NCBI RefSeq assembly: GCF_024509035.1
Contig: NZ_JANINT010000132.1
Location: 1 to 36,410, forward strand
Source of the DNA: Nocardioides sp.
GTDB lineage: Bacteria; Actinomycetota; Actinomycetes; Propionibacteriales; Nocardioidaceae
Length of the DNA: 36,410 nucleotides
Direction: 5' to 3'
Below are positions 1-6,311 of the stretch, in pieces. Under the pieces are notes generated by a model. That model made no database searches. It was not told the DNA's origin and was given only the letters and a program-made list of their open reading frames with translations. Every line of letters begins with the position of its first letter. Within the stretch, counting starts at the first letter, position 1. A program made the position numbers and the translations under genes.

Positions 1-88
1 CTGAGGCCTGAGAGGTTCCGGGGAGGAATTGCCCCTTCGGCGCCCCGCCCGCTGCTCGCGGCCGGGGACTCTCCCGTGCAGGAGTGTC
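1..88 (-). promoter_or_regulatory. Glycine riboswitch (partial, runs off the left edge)
   Basis: Read on the minus strand, this stretch carries the hallmarks of a gcvT-type glycine aptamer: GGGAGAG at 75-69, GCCGAAGGGGCAA near 42-29, and CCTCTCAGGCC near 16-6. These are the conserved opening helix, the glycine-binding core and the closing strand. The continuation, possibly a second aptamer and the expression platform, lies outside the window. The controlled gene must be minus-strand beyond the left edge. By synteny with M. tuberculosis (gcvB follows Rv1830) and the presence of gcvH nearby, it is probably gcvP, glycine decarboxylase. The outer boundary near 88 is approximate. Confidence 0.85.
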
Positions 89-122
89 AGCTCGACCAAT
101 CTACCTCGAAACCCCCACGACG

Positions 123-165
123 ACCTCGACCCGCCCGAAAGTGCTGAGCCCGGGCGGGTCGAGGT
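123..165 (-). terminator. Strong hairpin terminator after the MerR gene
   Basis: A perfect 15-bp GC-rich inverted repeat (123-137 with 151-165, 13-nt loop) begins 22 bases after the stop codon of the minus-strand MerR gene at 187. There is no U-tract, as is common for actinobacterial hairpin terminators. It sits between the end of the conserved operon and the riboswitch-led transcription unit, so it probably isolates the two. Confidence 0.7.
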
Positions 166-186
166 GGAGGACGTGGCGGCGGTGGG

Positions 187-783
187 TCAGCCGGTCTTGC
201 GGGCCGCCCGACGGGCGGCGAGCTCGTCGCCGGCGGCCGGGGTGGCCTCGGGCTCGGCGGTGCGCTCGCTGGGCAGCTCGGCGAGGGTGCCCTCGATCTC
301 CTGCCACACACCGCCGATGGCGATGCCGAACACGCCCTGCCCACCCTGGAGCAGGTCGATGATCTCGTCGTTGCTGGTGCACTCGTAGACCGAGACGCCG
401 TCGCTCATGAGCGTGACGCGGGTCAGGTCGTCGGTGCCGCGCTGGCGCAGGTGCTGGACCGCCGTACGGATCTGCTGCAGCGAGATGCCGGCGTCGAGCA
501 GCCGCTTGACGACCTTGAGCAGCAAGATGTCCTGGAAGGAGTAGAGACGCTGGGAGCCGGAGCCCTTGGCGCCGCGCACGGTGGGCTCGATCAGCCCGGT
601 GCGGGCCCAGTAGTCGAGCTGGCGGTAGGAGATGCCCGCGGCGTTGCAGGCTGTCGGACCGCGGTAGCCGGTGTCACTCGGCAGCGGGGAGACGTCGTCG
701 GTGAAGAGCAGGCCCTGCTCCTCGGCGACGTGCGCAGCCAGGGCCGCCTCGGCGTTCTCCGACTGCTGCTCGTTCTCGTTCAC
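187..783 (-). CDS. MerR-family regulator, Rv1830 (McdR/ResR) type
   Basis: 198-residue MerR-family DNA-binding protein. An acidic N-terminal tail (about residues 1-40) precedes the winged-helix MerR domain (about 41-110), with the typical sequence AAGISYRQLDYWARTGLIEP followed by a basic wing and a dimerisation helix. The C-terminal part has no metal-binding cysteine cluster, so it is not a metal sensor. Position and order match M. tuberculosis Rv1830, reported to influence cell division and growth. The start is GTG at 783 with GGAGG about 8 bases upstream; a convincing promoter lies at 892-920. It is separated from the nuclease gene by 476 bases carrying two hairpin repeats, so it probably has its own transcript. 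Function is inferred from synteny. Confidence 0.88.
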   Translation of the reverse strand: MNENEQQSENAEAALAAHVAEEQGLLFTDDVSPLPSDTGYRGPTACNAAGISYRQLDYWARTGLIEPTVRGAKGSGSQRLYSFQDILLLKVVKRLLDAGISLQQIRTAVQHLRQRGTDDLTRVTLMSDGVSVYECTSNDEIIDLLQGGQGVFGIAIGGVWQEIEGTLAELPSERTAEPEATPAAGDELAARRAARKTG

Positions 784-891
784 ACGGTCCTCCGTGGGCT
801 ACTCCGTTGTGCGTAAATCCCGGGGGGAAGGTGCCGCGCGGCCCGGCAAGCCCGGGGCACCACACGGTGGGAGTTACAACAGAGACACTTC

Positions 892-920
892 AAGGTAGGC
901 CCCGTCCGCAGACCCGTCAA
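892..920 (-). promoter_or_regulatory. Predicted sigma-A-type promoter of the MerR gene
   Basis: On the minus strand TTGACG (920-915) is followed after exactly 17 bases by TACCTT (897-892). Both are close to the actinobacterial housekeeping consensus (TTGACN and TANNNT). The transcription start would fall near 885, giving a leader of about 100 bases before the GTG at 783. Confidence 0.6.
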
Positions 921-990
921 AGACGTGCCCGGCGTGTCGCAACCCTCACCCTCTACTTGAGGGTCAGTGTTTAGGGTCGATTCCGGCTGC

Positions 991-1047
991 CGTTTGGTCA
1001 CCAACGACATCGGTTCGCGCCTGATGTCTGTCGTTGGTGACCAAACG
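991..1047. repeat. Dispersed hairpin element, copy 1
   Basis: Arm GTTTGGTCACCAACGACA (992-1009) is followed after 19 bases by its exact reverse complement TGTCGTTGGTGACCAAAC (1029-1046). One more pair (991/1047) extends the stem to 19 bp. Each arm contains an 11-bp dyad of its own (TTGGTCACCAA at 994-1004, TTGGTGACCAA at 1034-1044). The dyad centres, 999 and 1039, are 40 bp apart. The same geometry recurs at 1102-1156 and 14271-14325. Confidence 0.9.
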
Positions 1048-1101
1048 ACATCGATCCGCCCCTCGGGGACCGCGCCGACCTCGTGGCTGGTCCAGGCTGC
1101 G

Positions 1102-1156
1102 GTTTGGTCACCAACGACACGTGGGAGCGCTCCCGGCCTGCGGTTGGTGACCAAAC
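1102..1156. repeat. Dispersed hairpin element, copy 2 (one arm decayed)
   Basis: The left arm (1102-1119) is identical to that of copy 1. The right arm keeps GTTGGTGACCAAAC (1143-1156) but has lost the matching TGTC, leaving a 14-bp stem. Dyad centres at 1109 and 1149 are again 40 bp apart. The 19-base spacer differs completely from copy 1 and contains the palindrome GGGAGCGCTCCC (1123-1134). Confidence 0.85.
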
Positions 1157-1259
1157 GACATCATTTCCGAGCCGCGGAGCGCAGCCACGATCCCGTTGGG
1201 GTGACCGAAGCGGGCCGTCGAGCGACGACAACGCAGCCAGGTGCGTGCCCTCGGTGCGC

Positions 1260-1736
1260 TCAGGGCTCGGTGGGGGCGTCGAAGTCCTCGGGGGTGACCT
1301 GGTCGAGGAACTCACGGAACTTCTCGACCTCGTCCTCCTGCTCGGCCGGGACGGCGAGCCCGGCCTCGTCGAGGACCTCCTCGGCGCACACGATGCGGGT
1401 GCCGGTGCGCAGCGCTAGGGCGATCGAGTCGGAGGGACGGGCGCTGACCTCGGCCCCGGAGCCGAAGACCAGGTTGGCGAAGAACACGCCGTCCTTGACA
1501 TCGGTGATCTGCACCTCGGTGAGCTCGTTGCCGGTCGCCTCGAGCACGTCCTTCATCAGGTCGTGGGTCAGCGGCCGCGGTGGGATGACGCCCTGCTGGG
1601 CGAACGCGATCGCCGTCGCCTCCGCGGCACCGATCCAGATGGGGAGGTAACGCTCGCCCGAGACCTCGCGCAGCAGCACGATCGGCTGGTTCGAGGGCAT
1701 CTCCACCCTGACTCCCATGACATCGACTTCGCGCAC
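1260..1736 (-). CDS. Bifunctional nuclease family protein (DUF151)
   Basis: 158-residue protein of the bifunctional nuclease family (PF02577), the counterpart of M. tuberculosis Rv1829. Family members are small cytosolic proteins reported to have DNase and RNase activity in plants; the bacterial role is poorly defined. Typical family features are the start MREVDVMGVRVEMPSNQPIV, the segment RYLPIWIGAAEA and the SARPSDSIALALR core (about residues 99-111). The tail after about residue 130 is acidic and variable. The GTG start at 1736 gives the full conserved N-terminus; an ATG at 1718 would cut into it. It lies 40 bases downstream of ftsR and is probably co-transcribed with it; two hairpin repeats follow its stop codon. 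Confidence 0.9.
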   Translation of the reverse strand: MREVDVMGVRVEMPSNQPIVLLREVSGERYLPIWIGAAEATAIAFAQQGVIPPRPLTHDLMKDVLEATGNELTEVQITDVKDGVFFANLVFGSGAEVSARPSDSIALALRTGTRIVCAEEVLDEAGLAVPAEQEDEVEKFREFLDQVTPEDFDAPTEP

Positions 1737-1776
1737 GTCACCACAGTAACCCCCGGCGCCAGCGCACGTCGTGGGC

Positions 1777-2529
1777 TCAGGTCGTGCGGAGCCCGGCCTT
1801 GACCAGGGTGGCGTGCAGTCGCACCGAGAGGGCCGCGATCTCGCTGACCGTCTCCTCCGCCCGCGCCTTGGCGGCAGCGTCGCGACCGCGCTTCTGGGGC
1901 GCGACGACCTGCTCGACCAGACCGACCTCGCGGTCGGCCGCGGTCTTGTAGGCCCGCAGGTGGCGCGGCTCGAAGCCGTAGTCGGCGAGCTCGCGGGCGG
2001 TCTGCGCGATCACCAGGGCGTCGGTGTCGTAGTGGCCGGTGCCGGTGCGCGGCGTGATCAGCCCGAACTGCTCGAGCTGGTCGAGCAGCTCCTCGGTGAT
2101 GCCGGCGATCTTGACCAGCTCGCGGCGCGAGATCCGCACGTGGTCGCTGCGGCGGAACGACGCGGGGCTGGGCAGCCCGTCGGCGGCCAGCGCGACCGTC
2201 GGCACGGTGGGCACCACCGGCTCGATCGGTGGCGGCTCGAGACCACGGTCGATCGCGTCGAGGTGCTCGCCGATCACCTTCAGGGGCAGGTAGTGGTCGC
2301 GCTGCATCCGCAGCACGTAGCGCAGCCGCTCGACGTCGCCGTGGGAGAACTTCCGATAGCCGGCAGGCGTCCGCTCGGGCTTGATCAGCCCCTTGTCCTC
2401 GAGGAAGCGGATCTTGGGGATCGTGATCCCCGGGAAGTCGGGGCGCAGCTGGTCGAGCACCTGCCCGATGTTCATGCGCGCCCGCGCGGTCGAGGAGGCG
2501 CCCGTGGCTGCGGACACGTCCCCGCTCAC
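1777..2529 (-). CDS. ftsR: MerR-family regulator FtsR
   Basis: 250-residue regulator with an N-terminal MerR helix-turn-helix (about residues 19-90: MNIGQVLDQL, then ITIPKIRFLEDKGLIKPERT and a basic GYRKFSHGDVERLRYVLRMQ). A second HTH-like segment follows a Pro/Val-rich linker (about 128-170), and the C-terminus is helical and Ala-rich. This architecture and the position next to garA match Rv1828 and corynebacterial FtsR, a transcriptional activator of ftsZ. The GTG start at 2529 overlaps the garA stop codon (GTGA), indicating translational coupling. An internal ATG at 2475 would still keep the HTH, so the first 18 residues are less certain. Regulatory targets here are inferred only. Confidence 0.9.
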   Translation of the reverse strand: MSGDVSAATGASSTARARMNIGQVLDQLRPDFPGITIPKIRFLEDKGLIKPERTPAGYRKFSHGDVERLRYVLRMQRDHYLPLKVIGEHLDAIDRGLEPPPIEPVVPTVPTVALAADGLPSPASFRRSDHVRISRRELVKIAGITEELLDQLEQFGLITPRTGTGHYDTDALVIAQTARELADYGFEPRHLRAYKTAADREVGLVEQVVAPQKRGRDAAAKARAEETVSEIAALSVRLHATLVKAGLRTT

Positions 2530-3077
2530 CTGCCCGCGTGTCCGGAGAAGAACACCAGGCGGTACTTGCCGATCTGCACCTCGTCGCCGTCGGTGAGCTG
2601 CACCCGGTCGATGCGGTCCCGGTTGACGTAGGTGCCGTTGAGGCTGCCCACGTCGCTGACGGTGAAGGTGTCGCCGGAGCGGTGGAACTCCGCGTGCCGA
2701 CGCGAGACCGTCACGTCGTCGAGGAAGATCTCACTGTCGGGATGGCGACCGGCGTTCACCACGTCGTCGTCGAGGAGGAAACGGCTGCCCGCACCGGGGC
2801 CGCGCTGGACGACGAGCAGGGCGTGGCCGGCCGGCAGCGCGTCGACCGCCGCCGCGTCGACCGCGTTGAGCTGACGGTCGGAGGTCTCGACCTTCTCCCC
2901 GCCCAGGCCGATGGCGATCGTTGCCGTGGACTCCCCCGAGCCCTCGGCGCCACCGGGGGTGGACGGCGCGGGCGTGGACGGGGCCCCTGCCCCGGGCGTG
3001 ACCAGGCGGGTCCCGCACTGGGCGCAGAAGCGAGCGTCGTCGGGATTCTGCGTGCCACACGCGGTGCAGAACGGCAT
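2526..3077 (-). CDS. garA: GarA/OdhI-like FHA protein with N-terminal zinc ribbon
   Basis: 183 residues. The C-terminal FHA domain (about 86-178) is very GarA-like: GRHPDSEIFLDDVTVSRRHA and VGSLNGTYVN contain the phosphothreonine-binding Arg111, Ser125/Arg126 and Asn147. In mycobacteria and corynebacteria GarA/OdhI inhibits 2-oxoglutarate dehydrogenase and regulates glutamate metabolism, switched by Thr phosphorylation in an N-terminal ETTS motif. Here that motif is absent. Instead there is a four-cysteine ribbon (Cys4, 7, 18, 21), a Pro/Gly linker and a Thr/Ser patch around STATI (50-54). The ATG at 3077 has AAGGA 8 bases upstream; an upstream in-frame start at 3110 lacks one. It overlaps ftsR by four bases. 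Confidence 0.9.
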   Translation of the reverse strand: MPFCTACGTQNPDDARFCAQCGTRLVTPGAGAPSTPAPSTPGGAEGSGESTATIAIGLGGEKVETSDRQLNAVDAAAVDALPAGHALLVVQRGPGAGSRFLLDDDVVNAGRHPDSEIFLDDVTVSRRHAEFHRSGDTFTVSDVGSLNGTYVNRDRIDRVQLTDGDEVQIGKYRLVFFSGHAGR

Positions 3078-3101
3078 CGGTCTGTCCTTCGGTCGGGGGC
3101 A

Positions 3102-3125
3102 AACCCTCAAGGCCGGGTTGAGGTT
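3102..3125 (-). terminator. Possible weak hairpin between gcvH and garA
   Basis: AACCCTCAA (3102-3110) pairs with TTGAGGTT (3118-3125) as eight base pairs with one bulge and a 7-nt loop. It lies upstream of the garA start and downstream of the gcvH stop. It could attenuate read-through or form part of the garA leader. No U-tract is present, so the call is tentative. Confidence 0.25.
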
Positions 3126-3138
3126 GACGGTTGCTCCG

Positions 3139-3166
3139 AACCTATCAGCCTCACCCCGGCGATCAA
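3139..3166 (-). promoter_or_regulatory. Candidate internal promoter for garA
   Basis: On the minus strand TTGATC (3166-3161) is followed after 16 bases by TAGGTT (3144-3139), matching the TANNNT -10 pattern. It lies in the 129-bp gap between gcvH and garA, the largest gap between pgsA and the nuclease gene, so a separate garA-ftsR transcript is plausible. Confidence 0.4.
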
Positions 3167-3206
3167 GGACGATCCCGGTGACTGCCGGCCGCCGGGAGCG
3201 AAACGC

Positions 3207-3593
3207 TCAGCCCTCGAGCGACCCCTCGTACGTCGAGGCGTCGAGCAGGCCGTCCAGCTCGGCCCGGTCGCTCGGGACGACCTCGAAGAGCCAGCCACCG
3301 CCGTACGGGTCGTTGTTGACCAGCTCGGGGGTCGTGTCGAGGGCGTCGTTGCGGGCGACGACCTCGCCGGAGATCGGCGCGTAGACGTCGCTGACCGACT
3401 TGGTGGACTCGAGCTCGCCGCAGGTGCTGCCCGCGGTCACGCTCTCCCCCAGCTCGGGGAGCGAGACGTAGACGATGTCGCCGAGCGCGTCCTGGGCGTA
3501 GTGGGTGATCCCGATCCGGACCGAGCCCTCGTGCTCCCCGGGCTCGCGCACCCACTCGTGCTCGGTCGTGTACTTCAGGTCGTCGGGGTACAA
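3207..3593 (-). CDS. gcvH: Glycine cleavage system H protein
   Basis: 128-residue lipoyl carrier of the glycine cleavage system, shuttling the aminomethyl group between GcvP, GcvT and the lipoamide dehydrogenase. The lipoylated lysine is Lys65 in GELESTKSVSDVYAPISGEV, the family signature; the start MYPDDLKYTTEHEW is also typical. I choose the TTG at 3593 because AGGAGG lies 7 bases upstream and the family begins there. The longer frame to 3623 adds ten unconserved residues and has no ribosome site. It lies in the Rv1822-Rv1830 type block rather than with gcvP/gcvT. A glycine riboswitch at the left edge probably controls another component. Confidence 0.95.
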   Translation of the reverse strand: MYPDDLKYTTEHEWVREPGEHEGSVRIGITHYAQDALGDIVYVSLPELGESVTAGSTCGELESTKSVSDVYAPISGEVVARNDALDTTPELVNNDPYGGGWLFEVVPSDRAELDGLLDASTYEGSLEG

Positions 3594-3654
3594 GGCGTCT
3601 CCTCCTGAGTGGACCGCCGGCACGGGCGGGGAGTGGGGTGCTCCAGCGGTGAGA

Positions 3655-4452
3655 TTACTGCGATGGGTCCGGTACGGCGTACTCCGGTTCGGTCGGCTTG
3701 ACGACGCTCTCGATGTCGAGCGAGGCGAGCTTGTCGACCGTCACGCTCGCGCCGTCGTCCTCGAACAGCTGGCGCGGTCCGTCGGGGAACTCGACGCCGG
3801 AGCTGGTCAGCGTCTGCGGCTCGCCGATGACGTCGATGACGTACGGCGAGGTGACCAGCTGTCCGCCGATCAGCAGACCTCCCGGGGCGTCCTCCACGGC
3901 GGTGCTCACCACCACCCGGACCTGTCCGTTGACCTGGATGGCCTCGGCGCCGGCGGTGCGCAGCTCCTGGAAGGTGTCGACCATGCTCTGTACGTCGACG
4001 GTGCCGGTCTCCTCCGTCACCGTGAGGCGGATGCCGGGCCCGGTTACCGGCACGAGGCCGGCGAGGATCGCCAGCTGGTCCGCCTGTTCCTGCGCCTGGG
4101 CGAGCGCCGCCTCGCGCGAGCCCGTCTTGGACAGCAGGTCGTCGCGGGCTCGCTGCAACCGCGCGATCTGCGCCTCCGTGCGCTGGCTGGTGCCGGCGAG
4201 CCCGTTCAGCACGTTGATGAGGTCCTGCTCCCGGAGGCTGCCGTAGGTGTTGTCCACCTCGGTGAAGCGCACCTGCGTGACCGCCGCGAACCCGAGCGCG
4301 GCGAGCAGGACCGCCACGATGACCTGACCGCGCGAAGGGCGCACGAGCGCGCTCAGCAGCCGCTCACGACCGGTGCTCTGGTCGTCGGTGTCGGTCGCGC
4401 CGGCGTGCGCGGGCACGTCGTTCGGTCGCTGATCGGGCACGTGGTCAGGCAT
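3655..4452 (-). CDS. DUF881 membrane protein (Rv1825 type)
   Basis: 265 residues. A charged cytosolic N-terminus (1-40) leads to one membrane helix (about 43-64, GQVIVAVLLAALGFAAVTQV), a coiled-coil stretch (about 70-125) and an extracytoplasmic DUF881 domain (PF05949) with GLVPVTGPGIRLTVTE and EAIQVNGQVRV. The ATG at 4452 overlaps the Sbp stop codon by 8 bases, with GAAGG about 10 bases upstream; the longer open frame to 4536 is low-complexity out-of-frame sequence from sbp. With the second DUF881 gene it brackets sbp. This trio is widespread near division and lipid genes in Gram-positives, and an envelope role is inferred; no biochemical function is established. Confidence 0.88.
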   Translation of the reverse strand: MPDHVPDQRPNDVPAHAGATDTDDQSTGRERLLSALVRPSRGQVIVAVLLAALGFAAVTQVRFTEVDNTYGSLREQDLINVLNGLAGTSQRTEAQIARLQRARDDLLSKTGSREAALAQAQEQADQLAILAGLVPVTGPGIRLTVTEETGTVDVQSMVDTFQELRTAGAEAIQVNGQVRVVVSTAVEDAPGGLLIGGQLVTSPYVIDVIGEPQTLTSSGVEFPDGPRQLFEDDGASVTVDKLASLDIESVVKPTEPEYAVPDPSQ

Positions 4453-4777
4453 GGAACAGGTGCCTTCGGATGGCGGCGGCGTTGGAGAAGATCCGGATGC
4501 CGAGGACGACGACGACGCCGGTCGTGAGCTGGCCACCCACCCCGAGCTTGTCGCCCAGGAAGACGATCGCGGCAGCGATCACCACGTTGCTCACGAACGA
4601 CACCACGAAGACCTTGTCGTCGAAGATGCCGTCGAGATAGGCGCGCAGCGCGCCGAAGACAGCGTCGAGGGCGGCGACCACCGCGATCGGGAGGTACGGC
4701 TCCAACGACGGGGGGACGTCGGGCTGGAACACCACGCCCAGCACGATCCCGACCAGAAGCCCGAGTGCGGCGATCAC
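4445..4777 (-). CDS. sbp: Small basic protein Sbp (DUF1290)
   Basis: 110-residue, strongly hydrophobic protein with three predicted membrane helices (about 3-20, 29-47 and 58-75) and a further hydrophobic segment near 82-97, ending in a short basic tail. Features such as PYLPIAVVAALDAVFGALRA and the FDDKVFVVSFVSN segment are typical of PF06947 (Rv1824; Bacillus sbp lies near ftsA/ftsZ). The GTG start at 4777 overlaps the stop codon of the upstream DUF881 gene (GTGA), and its own end overlaps the next DUF881 gene. This tight coupling suggests the three products are made together. The function is unknown beyond association with the membrane and cell division loci. Confidence 0.9.
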   Translation of the reverse strand: MIAALGLLVGIVLGVVFQPDVPPSLEPYLPIAVVAALDAVFGALRAYLDGIFDDKVFVVSFVSNVVIAAAIVFLGDKLGVGGQLTTGVVVVLGIRIFSNAAAIRRHLFHA

Positions 4778-5646
4778 GGCATGTCCTCCTTCCGAGGATC
4801 CTGCTTGTCATGCATCTTGTGCTGCGCTGCCGTCCCCGCGACGGCGTAGCTCATCCGCAGCAGGCGCTGGGGAGCCGCGGGCAGCGAGAGTCGCTCCACA
4901 TTGTCCATGCTCACGGGCAGCCCGAAGCGAGCAGCCGTGTCACGGAACAGCAGTCCACTGCTCGTCTGCATCAGGTCGGCCTGCAGGGTCCCCCGGTCGC
5001 CGATGGCCTCGACGACGTACTTGGGCGAGAGGGTGCGGTTGTTGCCGACCACGCGGATGGCCGCGCCGGAGTTGGCGAGCCCCGACCGCGCGGTGAGCCG
5101 CTGCCCGTTGATCGCGATGGCCTCGGCGCCGGCGTTCCACAGTCCGTCGACCAGCGCCCGCAGGTCGGCGGCGCGGACGGCGTCATTCGGACCGTCGCCG
5201 ACGGTGACGCGCACCCCCGGACCTGTGACCGCCTGCAGGCCGGTGACGACGCCCAGCCGCTCCACGCGAGCCAGCGCGGACTGCGAGGAGGCGGTGATGT
5301 CGTCGAGATTGTCCTGGAGCGAGACGTTGAGCTCCTGGAGGTCGAACAGGCGCTCCTCCAACGTGGCGACGTCGTCGCGCCGCTCCTCGATGTTCGCGAT
5401 GAGCGAGGCCCGGCTGGCGGTCTGGATGCCCGCCTGCTGGGAGTTCTGGACCGCCGCCACGGTGACGAGCAGGCCGAACGCGGCCAGCACGACGGTCGCC
5501 GTGCCGAGCGTACGACGCCGCGTCGATCCCCCGCCCTGGCTCGCCCGGCGCTCCGCGACGTGTCGGTAGTCCTCGTCGAGCGACTGCTGGGTGATGAGCG
5601 TGAGCAGCGGGATGCTGACGCGCTCGGCGGGGGTCGGCTCAGGCAT
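4774..5646 (-). CDS. DUF881 membrane protein (Rv1823 type)
   Basis: 290 residues. A cytosolic basic segment (to about 45, ending RRRTLG) is followed by one membrane helix (about 47-66, TATVVLAAFGLLVTVAAV), a long coiled coil (about 75-125, rich in EERL and LQD heptads) and the DUF881 domain with LQAVTGPGVRVTVGDG and AEAIAINGQRLT. It is paralogous to the second DUF881 gene two genes downstream; both share the V(T)GPG and EAI.xNGQ motifs. The ATG at 5646 overlaps the end of pgsA by 8 bases. The C-terminal tail after about 262 is basic and appears unstructured. A structural or scaffold role at the membrane is inferred only. Confidence 0.87.
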   Translation of the reverse strand: MPEPTPAERVSIPLLTLITQQSLDEDYRHVAERRASQGGGSTRRRTLGTATVVLAAFGLLVTVAAVQNSQQAGIQTASRASLIANIEERRDDVATLEERLFDLQELNVSLQDNLDDITASSQSALARVERLGVVTGLQAVTGPGVRVTVGDGPNDAVRAADLRALVDGLWNAGAEAIAINGQRLTARSGLANSGAAIRVVGNNRTLSPKYVVEAIGDRGTLQADLMQTSSGLLFRDTAARFGLPVSMDNVERLSLPAAPQRLLRMSYAVAGTAAQHKMHDKQDPRKEDMP

Positions 5647-6247
5647 CCGGAGCGCCCACGCCCTCGTGCCGTCGCTCGGTGGTGGCGAGCAGGGTGCGCA
5701 CCTGCCAGGCGTAGAGCAGTCCGGCCCACCAGTAGAGGCCGATCCCCCACAGCGCGAAGGCCCAGCCGAAGACGTTGGCCAACGTGGCGACCGTCCCGTC
5801 GCCGTCGCCGAGCAGCAGCAGCGGGAAGGCGTAGAGCAGGTTGAACGTCGCGGCCTTGCCGAGGAAGTGGACCGGAAGCGCGCTGTAGCCGCGGGTCCGC
5901 AGCAGCGGCACCAGGCCCCACAGCAGGAGGTCGCGCAGGGGCAGCGACACCGCGGCCCACCACGGGATCACCTCGCGCAGCGCCAGGCCGACGACCACCG
6001 CCAGGATGTAGAGCCGGTCGGCGACCGGGTCGAGGATCTGGCCGAGCGTCGAGGTCTGGCCGAGTCGGCGTGCGAGGTAGCCGTCGAGGAAGTCCGTCAC
6101 GCCGGAGACCATGAGCAGGGCAAGCGCCCAGCCGTCGGCCTCGGGCCCGAGGACGAGCCAGAGGAACACCGGCACGCCGGCGAGCCGGATCAGGCTGAGC
6201 ACGTTGGGTAGCGTCCACACGCGGTTGCGCGTCGAGTCGTCCGCCAC
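5639..6247 (-). CDS. pgsA: CDP-alcohol phosphatidyltransferase (PgsA-like, Rv1822 type)
   Basis: 202-residue integral membrane enzyme of the CDP-alcohol phosphatidyltransferase family, joining a CDP-diacylglycerol to an alcohol phosphate. The catalytic motif DG-x2-AR-x8-G-x3-D-x3-D is complete in the segment DFLDGYLARRLGQTSTLG followed by QILDPVAD (about residues 47-72). About five membrane helices are visible. The synteny partner Rv1822 is annotated PgsA2; whether the acceptor is glycerol phosphate (phosphatidylglycerophosphate, cardiolipin precursor) cannot be told from sequence alone. The GTG at 6247 begins just before the conserved TRNRVWTLPNVLSLIRL segment; the longer open frame to 6463 is shadow coding of the neighbour. 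It overlaps the following DUF881 gene. Confidence 0.88.
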   Translation of the reverse strand: MADDSTRNRVWTLPNVLSLIRLAGVPVFLWLVLGPEADGWALALLMVSGVTDFLDGYLARRLGQTSTLGQILDPVADRLYILAVVVGLALREVIPWWAAVSLPLRDLLLWGLVPLLRTRGYSALPVHFLGKAATFNLLYAFPLLLLGDGDGTVATLANVFGWAFALWGIGLYWWAGLLYAWQVRTLLATTERRHEGVGAPDA

Positions 6248-6311
6248 TGCTCGCCTGTCTGCCCGGGTGCCCTGCCGAGGCCACCCTACTGGCCGTACCG
6301 CCGCGGACGCG

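Larger units (their letters stand above)
784..1259. other. 476-bp intergenic region, no gene
   Basis: I find no credible coding sequence. The open frames crossing it are artefacts of the repeated hairpin arms, which translate as LVTND, VVGDQT and LVTKR in various frames. It holds the leader and promoter of the MerR gene (784-920), a small inverted repeat ACCCTC-TACTT-GAGGGT near 940-960, and two copies of the dispersed hairpin element (991-1047 and 1102-1156). About 100 further bases before the nuclease stop codon have no visible structure. Confidence 0.75.

Noticed and set aside
991-1160. CRISPR-like repeats
   Set aside because: The arms recur with a constant 19-base gap, but they alternate in orientation, occur as pairs and lie in two distant places. 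There is no regular array of spacers and no cas gene nearby.
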